From positions 1 to 64,000 of the forward strand of contig NZ_NIXO01000035.1 of NCBI RefSeq assembly GCF_002204795.1: DNA of 64,000 bases, in the 5' to 3' direction. A model generated the notes under the pieces. It had not been told where the DNA came from, did not search any database, and saw only the letters and a list, made by a program, of their open reading frames with translations. Made by a program: the position numbers and the translations under genes. This document shows, in pieces, positions 35,175 to 42,366 of the stretch. The first letter of the stretch is position 1; each line of letters starts with the position of its first letter. This stretch comes from Pseudomonas sp. K2I15 (GTDB taxonomy: Bacteria; Pseudomonadota; Gammaproteobacteria; Pseudomonadales; Pseudomonadaceae).

Positions 35175-35193
35175 GCCTTGGTTGTTTAAAAAT

Positions 35194-35220
35194 AAGCCCG
35201 CAGCGATGCGGGCTTATTTT
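35194..35220 (+). terminator. Terminator after the fba fragment
   Basis: An 8-bp stem AAGCCCGC / GCGGGCTT with loop AGCGAT, followed by ATTTTG. The 22-bp hairpin is repeated without change at 36057-36078. Confidence 0.85.
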
Positions 35221-35270
35221 GTGGGAGGATATTTATAAAAAGCAGAGTCTTCTTTGCTTGTATTATGTAT

Positions 35271-35490
35271 TTATACCTCTTCTGGATTGCTCAAATAACC
35301 CACGTTTTTCTCTACGATTTCAAAACTGAAAGCAATCTCGGTTTTACCTCCATTGGTTACAAGGTAAGAATATGAGAAAGAGATATCGACAGCGATGAAG
35401 TCGTAATATTGTATAACTCCTCTAGGGCCTTGAATGCAGATATCTTTATTGGTGACGGTCGAGAAGTCGTCTAGTGTCAGTTTTTATCAT
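35271..35490 (-). pseudogene. Small unrecognised gene broken by a one-base frameshift
   Basis: Reading the minus strand, 70 codons are open from 35483 to the TAA at 35271-35273 (start KLTLDDFSTVTN, end VGYLSNPEEV), but the frame has a stop just before them. An ATG at 35488-35490 after AGAGAGCC is in a different frame; removing one A from the run of five (35481-35485) would join them as MIKLTLDDFS. The gene is either inactivated by an A insertion, expressed by a +1 shift, or affected by a sequencing error. The product is all-beta-like and unrecognised (IAVDISFSYSYLVTNGG). Low GC matches the patch. Confidence 0.55.
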
Positions 35491-35542
35491 GGCTCTCTAT
35501 TGACACAAGTTGTACTGGGAGTGCCGTGTCTGAAGCCGACCT

Positions 35543-35812
35543 CTAACCACTAGAGACTCCGATGGATTTTCCAAACTGCGGACCAGGTTCTCGAATGTAA
35601 ATGACATATTCACCGTTTTCATAACGAAAGTAGAGCAGCGCACCGTCGTTTTTTTTAAGCATATTATTCAGGCATAAATAGCTGGTGTCTTTTAAGTTTG
35701 CATAACCACTCGTGCCCGCAACTGTTCTTTCTACCCCTCGAAAATTTCCCGTAACGCTAGATGCGTTTAATGTCAGTTCGTAGAAGCAGACTGCGTCCTT
35801 TCCATAACTCAA
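35543..35812 (-). CDS. Possible gene remnant in the accessory patch
   Basis: An open frame of 89 codons from a TTG at 35812, extended open by 16 further codons (LGDITSTDRQKSFTAR) to a stop at 35861-35863. No ATG or GTG lies in it and no ribosome site precedes the TTG, so it probably lost its 5' end. The peptide (SYGKDAVCFYELTLNASSVTG, CLNNMLKKNDGALLYFRYENGEYVIYIREPG) looks like a folded beta-rich protein and not random sequence, but I do not recognise it. It lies between identical terminator hairpins, next to the frameshifted gene. Confidence 0.45.
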   Translation of the reverse strand: MSYGKDAVCFYELTLNASSVTGNFRGVERTVAGTSGYANLKDTSYLCLNNMLKKNDGALLYFRYENGEYVIYIREPGPQFGKSIGVSSG

Positions 35813-36056
35813 CCGGGCAGTGAAAGATTTTTGGCGGTCTGTGCTCGTGATGTCACCTAATTAATAAATTTTATTTGATCTGTCAGAAGGGATGTTGTTT
35901 GTGATGCTGGTTTATTCCCGTCATTGTTATTTCAAATAAAAGGTTAAGTTGTTTTTTATGCGTGCGCACCTGTGAAATCTGACAGGTATTAAGATCTTTT
36001 AGCGATAGATGTTATTTTTATTTAGAAAGGCGGGATTATTTAACGCAGTCGCTCAG

Positions 36057-36082
36057 AAGCCCGCAGCGATGCGGGCTTTTTT
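36057..36082 (+). terminator. Second identical terminator, possible original fba terminator
   Basis: The same 22-bp hairpin as at 35194 (AAGCCCGC / GCGGGCTT, loop AGCGAT), here followed by a better T-tract (TTTTTTCC). No plus-strand gene precedes it in the 880 bp upstream, which suggests it once followed a gene now separated from it. Confidence 0.85.
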
Positions 36083-36094
36083 CCTGAGATTTAA

Positions 36095-36388
36095 TTAGAT
36101 GGCTGCGGATGTATCGAAACCGCGGTATTCGATGACCCGGAATACATCGCTTACGTCCTGCACCAGGATACGGGCGGTATTGGCCACATTGTTCAGGTCA
36201 CGCTCGGCGAAGTCCGGCAGGCTGGAGCAGGCCATCAGGTTGAGGTGTTCGAGGGCGGCGTTGAGGCGTTCACGCAGGCAGGCGTGCAGGTCCAGTAGCG
36301 GAGCGTCGCTGTCGATTAGCATGACGGGGTATTCGGTTGCCGTTTCGGTGCAGGGGGTGAAACGGCGGGGTGGCAGTTGTGGCTTCAT
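36095..36388 (-). CDS. Small DUF3077/DUF6124-like protein
   Basis: A 97-residue cytoplasmic protein, acidic and helical (LLDLHACLRERLNAALEHLNLMACS, FAERDLNNVANTARILVQDVSDVFRVIE). It resembles a group of small proteins frequent in the P. fluorescens group, which I recall under DUF3077 or DUF6124 labels; their function is unknown. The ATG follows AAGGATTTGCC. Its leader is long and structured (see 36395-36518), with a promoter about 240 bp upstream. Confidence 0.65.
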   Translation of the reverse strand: MKPQLPPRRFTPCTETATEYPVMLIDSDAPLLDLHACLRERLNAALEHLNLMACSSLPDFAERDLNNVANTARILVQDVSDVFRVIEYRGFDTSAAI

Positions 36389-36394
36389 GGCAAA

Positions 36395-36518
36395 TCCTTA
36401 ACTCAGAGAAGATTGGCCACCGTTTGCTGCGAAACAAATGAGGTGGCAGCTGTGCGCGGGTTCGCAGACCGAGGAGTTAAGACCCGGCAGACCCGAAGGT
36501 CTCCCACGCACAGCCGCC
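36395..36518 (-). ncRNA. Structured 5' leader of the small DUF3077-like gene
   Basis: The transcribed (minus) strand reads GGCGGCTGTGCG, which pairs with CGCACAGCTGCC about 50 nt later (one mismatch in 12). Inside is a hairpin AGACC-TTCG-GGTCT with a UUCG-type loop (36489-36502) and a weaker GGGT/ACCC arm. A second hairpin follows (GCCACC..GGTGGC with inner GTTT/AAAC), ending about 30 nt before the ATG. I recall near-identical leaders before other members of this protein group in related genomes; that cannot be tested here. Confidence 0.6.
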
Positions 36519-36627
36519 ATAACAAACACGGCCGTCGGCATGAAAGCCGGGGCTGTTTTGACGGGTGCGGAATTAACTCTGTAGGGCTGCGAAACCCTAT
36601 CGCCGATCAATACCGGCGACGGGGCGA

Positions 36628-36656
36628 ACTATAAGCGCCGGTCCGATTCACCGCAA
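36628..36656 (-). promoter_or_regulatory. Candidate promoter of the DUF3077-like gene
   Basis: TATAGT (36628-36633) with TTGCGG 17 bp upstream on the minus strand. The resulting leader would be about 230 nt and would include the folded element. Confidence 0.6.
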
Positions 36657-36766
36657 CGGCCCCGTCGCACCGCCGGCTCCCACAGGGATCAGTGGTGTTT
36701 AATGGATTGTTGTTGAGCACCGAATGATCCTTGGGTCTTTAGGACTGTGCCTACGAGCCGCCAGCC

Positions 36767-37432
36767 TCACTCGTGGTCAATGTCCAGCTTGGCAAAGGTC
36801 ACACGAGCGCCTTCCTTGCTGTTGCCGCTGTTGTCTTGCACGTAGGCACCGGCCTTGAAGTACAGCGGTTGTTTGCCCCACGCCGCGCCAATGCGTTCGT
36901 TCCATTGCCCGTTGGCGGCGTCGACACTCAGCAGGCCGGCTTTATTCAGGTGGATGACGTAGGTGAAGTCGCGGTCCAGCGGTACGTTTTCGGCGACGAT
37001 GATCACCCGGCCTTCATCTTCATCGGGGCGCATGCGCACCTTGGCGACGATGTTGCCGGTCTGGGTTTTTTCCTTGTATTGGTATTCGACCTTGATCAGC
37101 GGTTTCTGGCTGTCATAGGCGTGAATCTGGCCGATGACGATCTTGCCGGAGGACGGCACCTGGTTGACCGCCAGGGTCGCGCGCAGGAAGTTGTCGGCAT
37201 CGCTATACAGCCAGTTGCGCAGGCGGCCATCGGCGTAGGTTTCGCGCAGTTCGCTGCGGGGGTAAACAGCGTTTTCGGTACGCGTGCCGGTGACCGGGGT
37301 CCAGAATTGCACGCTGCTGCCTTCGGCCTGGAAGTATTGGTCCTTGAACCCGCTGAGCAGTTTCGGGGTGTCGATGGTCGAGGGCGGGGAGCCAACGGGG
37401 ATGCTCAGGTTCCAGGTGGACAGATCAATCAT
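36767..37432 (-). CDS. Alginate lyase, PL7 family
   Basis: A 221-residue single-domain polysaccharide lyase of family 7, which cuts alginate by beta-elimination. The three PL7 signatures are present: RSELRE (71-76 region), QIHAYD, and YFKAGAYVQ close to the end with the catalytic Tyr. No signal peptide is visible (MIDLSTWNLSIPVG), so secretion is unclear. P. aeruginosa PA1167 has a similar size and, as I recall, also lacks a typical signal. No alginate synthesis genes are near. Confidence 0.9.
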   Translation of the reverse strand: MIDLSTWNLSIPVGSPPSTIDTPKLLSGFKDQYFQAEGSSVQFWTPVTGTRTENAVYPRSELRETYADGRLRNWLYSDADNFLRATLAVNQVPSSGKIVIGQIHAYDSQKPLIKVEYQYKEKTQTGNIVAKVRMRPDEDEGRVIIVAENVPLDRDFTYVIHLNKAGLLSVDAANGQWNERIGAAWGKQPLYFKAGAYVQDNSGNSKEGARVTFAKLDIDHE

Positions 37433-37739
37433 TGAAAGCGCCTTAAACAGGGGGAGAAGGTTGCGACCCGAGGGTGGGTACTTTCTTTATAGGTGGCTGG
37501 AAATGGATTGTTAATGATTTTGTGGCGGATTGTTGGCGTCAGCCAAATGTCAAAAAGCCATGTTTCCCGTAAATCGGGGGCTGTAGACATTGACCGTTAG
37601 TCGGTTGCCTGAACTTTGGCGCCATGATGGCACTGTCATGGCTTCTGCTTTGGGGGTTCCGGGGCTAGAGTGAGTCCTTAATGTTCATCCGGTTTTGTCG
37701 TAAAAATGACCGGACTGACTTCGACGGAAGAGACGTAGC
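37433..37739. other. Intergenic region between divergent PL7 and GGDEF-EAL genes
   Basis: 307 bp holding both promoters. The only structure I see is an imperfect hairpin (TCCGGT / ACCGGA, 37688-37714) about 25 nt before the start of the GGDEF-EAL gene. No clear promoter hexamers, repeats or small genes. Confidence 0.5.
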
Positions 37740-39851
37740 ATGGAATGCGCTCCAATCAAGCCCCGCGATGGTTGTTCAGTGCTTTTGGTGGTCGATGACT
37801 ATCCCGAAAACCTGATCAGCATGCGTGCGCTATTGCAGCGTGAAGACTGGCATGTGGTAACGGCGACGTCCGGGCTTGAAGCCTTGGGATTGCTGCTCGA
37901 GCATGACGTCGACCTGGTGTTGCTGGATGTGATGATGCCCGGCATGGACGGCTTCGAAGTCGCCCGGCTGATGCGCGGCAGCCAGCGCACGCAAATGACC
38001 CCGATCATCTTCCTCAGCGGCAATGCCCAATCCCCGGCGGCCGTGCTGGAAGGGTATGCCAGCGGCGCGATCGATTACCTGCTGAAACCCTTTGACCCCA
38101 ATATCCTCAAGCCCAAGGTCCAGGCCCTGCTGGAGCACCAGCGCAACCGCCGCGCTTTGCAGCGCTTGAGCCATGACCTGGAATCGGCCCGGGCCTTCAA
38201 CGCCTCGGTACTGGACAACGCCGCTGAAGGCATTTTGGTAGTGGGCGAAGACGGCGTGATCAGCTACGCCAACCCGGCGATTTCGCGGCTGCTGAATGCG
38301 CCGGTTGCCGAGTTGCAGGGCACTGAGTTCCTCGACTTTTTGCAGAAACCCCACGTGCCTGGCTGGTCCGACTCGGCGTTGTATGCAGGCTACAAGCGCG
38401 GTGAAACCTGGCGCCTGCACGACGCGATCCTGCGCACCGCGCCGGGCCAGCAACTGCCGGTGGCCATGTCGTGCGCGCCGTTGCCGGCCGAGCAGAAAGC
38501 CATGGTGGTGACGGTGCTGGACATGTCCGAGGTGCGCCACCTGCATCAGCAACTGGAGTTCCAGGCGGTCACCGACCCTTTGACTGGGCTGCTCAACCGG
38601 CGCGGCTTTCACCAGTCGGTGGAGAATGTGCTGTTGCGCAGCGAGCGTAACGAGCAGTCGCTGGTGCTGCTGTACCTGGACCTCGACGGGTTCAAGCGGG
38701 TCAATGACTCCCTCGGCCACGACGCTGGTGACCGGGTGTTGCGCTGGGTCTCGGAGCAGTTGAAAGCGTGCCTGCGCTCCTACGACATTCTCGGCCGTAT
38801 GGGCGGTGATGAGTTCACCGCGCTGCTGGAGCTGGAATTCCCGGAGCAGGCGGCCAAGATTGCGGAAAAATTGATCGAGCGGGTGTCGATCTGTCAGCAG
38901 GTCGACGGGCTGGACGTGATGCTCGGCGTCAGTATCGGCATCGCCACTTTCCCGGACTGCGGCTCGGACCTCAACGGCCTGCTGCGCGCGGCGGACGTCG
39001 CCATGTACGAAGCCAAGCGCGCCGGGCGTCAGCAATATCGCTATTACGATCAGGAAATGAACGGCCGGGCCCGCTCGCGCCTGATGCTCGAAGACAGCGT
39101 GCGCAGCGCCATCGACAGCAAGGACTTCACCCTGGTGTACCAGCCGCAGGTGTCGTTGCACGACGGTCACCTGCGCGGCGTGGAGGCGCTGTTGCGCTGG
39201 CAGCATCCGAGCGTTGGTGACGTGCCGCCGGGACTGTTTTTGCCACTGCTGGAAGAGGCGCGGCTGATCAGCCAGTTGAGCGCCTGGATCTACCAACAGG
39301 TGGCCGCCCAGCGGCAGGCTTGGAACGCGGTGTTCAGCGATGAGCTGGTGCTGAGCGTGAGCTTGAGCAGCAGCCAGTTCAATATGCCGAACCTGGCCAG
39401 CCAGCTGCAGCAGGTGCTGGAGCGACATGGGTTACAAGGCCGGCAGTTGGAAGTGGAGATCAGCGAAGAAAGCCTGATGCACAACCTGGAAGAGTCCACC
39501 AAGCAACTCAAACTGCTGCGCCGGGCTGGCGTGCGTATTGCCCTGGATGACTTCGGCGCGGGCAACTGTTCCCTGGCGCACCTGCGGGACCTGGAATTCG
39601 ACACCCTCAAGCTTGACCCCAAGCTGGTCGCCCGCCTGCCAGGCTCATCCCGGGATGCGGCGATGGCGCGGAGCATTATCGAGTTGTGCCGGCATTTCGA
39701 CCTGCTGGTGATTGCCGAGGGCGTTGAGACCCGGGAGCAAGTTGAGTGGCTCAAGGCCAACGGTTGCCAGTTCATCCAGGGGCCGCAGGTGGCGCCGCCG
39801 TTGATGGTCGATGAAATCGCCGACTGGCACCTGCGCGCAGCGCCACGCTGA
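37740..39851 (+). CDS. Response regulator with PAS, GGDEF and EAL domains
   Basis: A 703-residue cyclic-di-GMP signalling protein. Receiver: Asp19-Asp20, phospho-acceptor Asp63 (LLDVMMPG), Lys116. PAS: about 150-265. GGDEF intact at 355-359, with the product-inhibition site RSYD (346-349) exactly five residues before it, so cyclase activity is likely. EAL: E482 A L, E573, D603-D604 (DDFG), K624, EGVE and QG are present, but the Mg-binding Asn of the usual VNLS motif is Ser541 (SVSLSS), so phosphodiesterase activity may be weak or absent. No histidine kinase gene is adjacent, so the receiver's partner is unknown. The 5' region has no obvious control site. Confidence 0.92.
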   Translation: MECAPIKPRDGCSVLLVVDDYPENLISMRALLQREDWHVVTATSGLEALGLLLEHDVDLVLLDVMMPGMDGFEVARLMRGSQRTQMTPIIFLSGNAQSPAAVLEGYASGAIDYLLKPFDPNILKPKVQALLEHQRNRRALQRLSHDLESARAFNASVLDNAAEGILVVGEDGVISYANPAISRLLNAPVAELQGTEFLDFLQKPHVPGWSDSALYAGYKRGETWRLHDAILRTAPGQQLPVAMSCAPLPAEQKAMVVTVLDMSEVRHLHQQLEFQAVTDPLTGLLNRRGFHQSVENVLLRSERNEQSLVLLYLDLDGFKRVNDSLGHDAGDRVLRWVSEQLKACLRSYDILGRMGGDEFTALLELEFPEQAAKIAEKLIERVSICQQVDGLDVMLGVSIGIATFPDCGSDLNGLLRAADVAMYEAKRAGRQQYRYYDQEMNGRARSRLMLEDSVRSAIDSKDFTLVYQPQVSLHDGHLRGVEALLRWQHPSVGDVPPGLFLPLLEEARLISQLSAWIYQQVAAQRQAWNAVFSDELVLSVSLSSSQFNMPNLASQLQQVLERHGLQGRQLEVEISEESLMHNLEESTKQLKLLRRAGVRIALDDFGAGNCSLAHLRDLEFDTLKLDPKLVARLPGSSRDAAMARSIIELCRHFDLLVIAEGVETREQVEWLKANGCQFIQGPQVAPPLMVDEIADWHLRAAPR

Positions 39852-39894
39852 ATTCGCTACACTGGCGCCCATTCAAATACCCGTTGTAGACCCC

Positions 39895-40395
39895 ATGACC
39901 GCGCTGAAATACCTCCAGGCCTACCCCGCAGCATTGCAGGAGCAAGTGCGCCAGTTGATCGCCAAGGACCAACTGGGCGACTACCTGACGCAGCGCTACC
40001 CCGAGCGTCACGGCGTGCAGAGCGACAAAGCCCTGTACAGCTACGCCCAGGCCCTGAAGCAGGAACACCTGCGCAACGCGCCGGGCATCGACAAAGTGTT
40101 GTTCGATAACCGCCTGGACCTGACCCACCGCGCCCTCGGCCTGCACACCACCATCTCCCGGGTGCAGGGTGGCAACCTCAAGTCGAAGAAAGAAATCCGC
40201 ATCGCCTCGCTGTTCAAGGAGGCTGCGCCGGAGTTTCTGCGCATGATCGTGGTACACGAACTGGCGCACTTCAAGGAATCGGACCACAACAAGGCGTTCT
40301 ACAAACTCTGTGAATACATGTTGCCGGGCTACCATCAGGTGGAATTCGACCTGCGGGTGTACCTCACCTGGCGGGACATGCAGGGCAAGCCCTAA
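39895..40395 (+). CDS. YgjP-like (DUF45) metallopeptidase
   Basis: A 166-residue cytoplasmic protein with the zinc motif HELAHFKESDH (HExxHxxxxDH) followed by NKAFYKLCEYMLPGYHQVEFDLRVYL, typical of the YgjP/WLM group. The start at 39895 (MTALKYLQAYPAAL) is chosen because the frame upstream overlaps the previous gene. Substrates are unknown. The small wHTH gene begins 19 bp later. Confidence 0.85.
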   Translation: MTALKYLQAYPAALQEQVRQLIAKDQLGDYLTQRYPERHGVQSDKALYSYAQALKQEHLRNAPGIDKVLFDNRLDLTHRALGLHTTISRVQGGNLKSKKEIRIASLFKEAAPEFLRMIVVHELAHFKESDHNKAFYKLCEYMLPGYHQVEFDLRVYLTWRDMQGKP

Positions 40396-40414
40396 CCTTC
40401 AAAGGCGATCGAGC

Positions 40415-40711
40415 ATGGATGTGAGCAAGACCAAAAGCAGCTTCTACCGGCGCCTGTATGTGGCGTATCTGATCGACAGCCAGTTGGCCAGCAGCGTCCC
40501 GGCACTGACCGAGGCCACGGGTATGCCCCGGCGCACTGCCCAGGATACGATCGCGGCGTTGGCGGACCTGGACATTGTGTGTGAGTTTGAACAGGAAGAC
40601 GGTGCCCGTAACCATGCGGGGCGCTATCGGATTCACAGTTGGGGCGCGATTGAGCCGCGCTGGATCGAGGCAAACCTAAGCCAGATCAAGCGTGTCCTGA
40701 ATTACCCTTGA
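40415..40711 (+). CDS. Small winged-helix protein
   Basis: A 98-residue protein with an HTH pattern (VPALTEATGMPRRTAQDTIAALADLDIVCEFEQ) followed by a wing-like strand pair (RNHAGRYRIHSWGAI). No effector domain is present, so it may bind DNA alone or with a partner. It follows the YgjP-like gene by 19 bp. The family name is unsure. Confidence 0.75.
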   Translation: MDVSKTKSSFYRRLYVAYLIDSQLASSVPALTEATGMPRRTAQDTIAALADLDIVCEFEQEDGARNHAGRYRIHSWGAIEPRWIEANLSQIKRVLNYP

Positions 40712-40732
40712 CCCTTTGGCGAGTGAGCTTAT

Positions 40733-40827
40733 TGTGGCGAGCGAGCTTGCTCGCGCTGGAGTGCGCAGCGCTCCCGCTGTTTTTGGGGCCGCTTCGCAGC
40801 CCAACGCGAGCAAGCTCGCTCGCCACA
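40733..40827. repeat. REP pair, GTGGCGAGCGAGC type
   Basis: A distinct REP subtype: TGTGGCGAGCGAGCTTGCTC and its complement in inverted pair, with an internal smaller palindrome (GGAGTGCGCAGCG..CGCTTCGCAGCC). It sits between convergent genes. Confidence 0.88.
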
Positions 40828-40852
40828 TTAGCGTTGCCTGCCCTTAAGGTGC

Positions 40853-41305
40853 TCAGGCCCGGCGCATACCGATATGTGGAATATCATCTTCCAGGTATTC
40901 CTCACCTGCCACCACAAACCCGTATCGCCCGTAATACCCCTGCAAGTGCGCCTGGGCCGACAGGTAGATCGGTACTTCGGGCCATTGTTTCCCGGCCTGC
41001 CTGAGGGCCTCGTCCATCATCTGGTGGCCCAGACCGGTGCCCCGTGCGTTCGGCGCGACCAGCACCCGGCCAATCACCACATCGCCACCCTGGGATTCAG
41101 GATCAAGCAGGCGCAGGTAGGCCTGCAATTGACCGTCACCCCAAGCCATCAGGTGATGGGTATCACCGTCCAGGTCCTGGCCGTCGATGTCCTGGTAGAC
41201 GCATTTCTGCTCGACAACGAAGACCTCCGAACGCAGGCGCAAAATGGCGTACAGCTGTTCCTTGCCCAGGTCACTGTGGTGTTTGCAGACCCATTCGACT
41301 GTCAT
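40853..41305 (-). CDS. GNAT acetyltransferase, ElaA type
   Basis: A 150-residue N-acetyltransferase. FVVEQKCVYQDIDGQDLDGDTHHL is the ElaA signature, and RVLVAPNARGTGLGHQMMDEAL holds the acetyl-CoA pyrophosphate loop (RGTGLG). The start at 41305 gives MTVEWVCKHHSDLGKEQLYAIL. ElaA substrates are unknown. Confidence 0.88.
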   Translation of the reverse strand: MTVEWVCKHHSDLGKEQLYAILRLRSEVFVVEQKCVYQDIDGQDLDGDTHHLMAWGDGQLQAYLRLLDPESQGGDVVIGRVLVAPNARGTGLGHQMMDEALRQAGKQWPEVPIYLSAQAHLQGYYGRYGFVVAGEEYLEDDIPHIGMRRA

Positions 41306-41525
41306 GGTGTTCTCTCGGCTAATTGTCTGGTCAGGATAGTAAGCGCGTGGGAGACGAGTGTCTAAATTGCGGATTTTTGTGAGTGAAGTCAATTTGCCAT
41401 CATTCAGTGCATTCGCCGCTGTCTTCTTTGTGTAATCTGCAGTACAGGCTCATTGATGAGCTACTGTTAAATCCTCGGGCTTGCCCCTGAGGTCAGGCCA
41501 TAGAACGCCCGCCAAGGACTTGAGC

Positions 41526-42263
41526 ATGCCGCGATTTTCTCGTGCCGTTGCTTTGATCGGTTTGTTGTTGCTGGCCCAGACGGCGGCGGCAGAACGTTTG
41601 CGCCTGGTAGCGGATGCCTGGCCGCCGTTTACCGATGCCACCCTGATCAATGGCGGGTTGGCCACTGACATCGTGACCACCGCCCTGGCCCGTGCCGGCT
41701 ACTCCAGTGATTTTGAACAGGTGCCTTGGGCCCGGGCGCTCATGGGTGTGGGTGACGGGCGTTACGATGTGCTGATCAACGCCTGGTACGACGACGCGCG
41801 TACTCAGTTGGGGCAGTTTTCCGGCGAGTACCTGCTCAACCGGGTGCTGTTTCTAAAGCGCCGTGACGACGCCATCGAGTACCAGAACCTGCAGCAACTA
41901 CACGACTATCCCATCGCGGTGGTGCGCGGGTATGCCTACTCGGCGGCGTTCGACGCCGATCCGCAATTGCAGAAAGTGCCTGTGCATAACTTCGCCATGG
42001 CGGTGCGCATGTTGGCGGCGCAGCGGGTGCGGCTGACGGTGGAAGATGAGTTTGTCGCCCGTTACTACCTGGCCCGGGAGTCTGCCACCGTGCGTAACGC
42101 GGTGGATTTTTTGCCGGTGCCGTTGAGCGAAAACAGCCTGCATATTCTGGTCAGCCTGAAAAACCCCCTGCATGAGCAGATCGTCGCCGGGTTTGATCGG
42201 GAGATCGCCAAGATGAAGGCGGATGGCAGTTATGCGCGGCTGATGAGGCAGCACGGGATGTAG
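41526..42263 (+). CDS. Family 3 solute-binding protein, orphan
   Basis: A 245-residue exported protein with signal peptide (MPRFSRAVALIGLLLLAQTAAA) and an SBP_bac_3 body (RLRLVADAWPPFTDATLINGGLATDIVTTALARAGY). No transporter genes adjoin it. The late NPLHEQIVAGFDREIAKMKADGSYARLMRQHGM is the typical end. The ligand is unknown. Confidence 0.82.
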   Translation: MPRFSRAVALIGLLLLAQTAAAERLRLVADAWPPFTDATLINGGLATDIVTTALARAGYSSDFEQVPWARALMGVGDGRYDVLINAWYDDARTQLGQFSGEYLLNRVLFLKRRDDAIEYQNLQQLHDYPIAVVRGYAYSAAFDADPQLQKVPVHNFAMAVRMLAAQRVRLTVEDEFVARYYLARESATVRNAVDFLPVPLSENSLHILVSLKNPLHEQIVAGFDREIAKMKADGSYARLMRQHGM

Positions 42264-42277
42264 CGAGGCTAATGGCC

Positions 42278-42363
42278 CCTTCGCGAGCAAGCCCGCTTCC
42301 ACATTCGACCGCATTTCAAAGGTGGAACTCGGTTTAATGTGGGAGCGGGCTTGCTAGCGAAGG
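42278..42363. repeat. REP pair, diverged arms
   Basis: CCTTCGCGAGCAAGCCCGCTT and GGGAGCGGGCTTGCTAGCGAAGG face each other; a C-to-T and a C-to-A change in the arms are partly uncompensated. Confidence 0.85.
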
Positions 42364-42366
42364 GGT

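Noticed and set aside
36398..36610. A 70-codon frame inside the leader of the DUF3077-like gene as a leader peptide
   Set aside because: The frame coincides with the folded segment, no good start context is visible, and its sequence is explained better by pairing than by coding.
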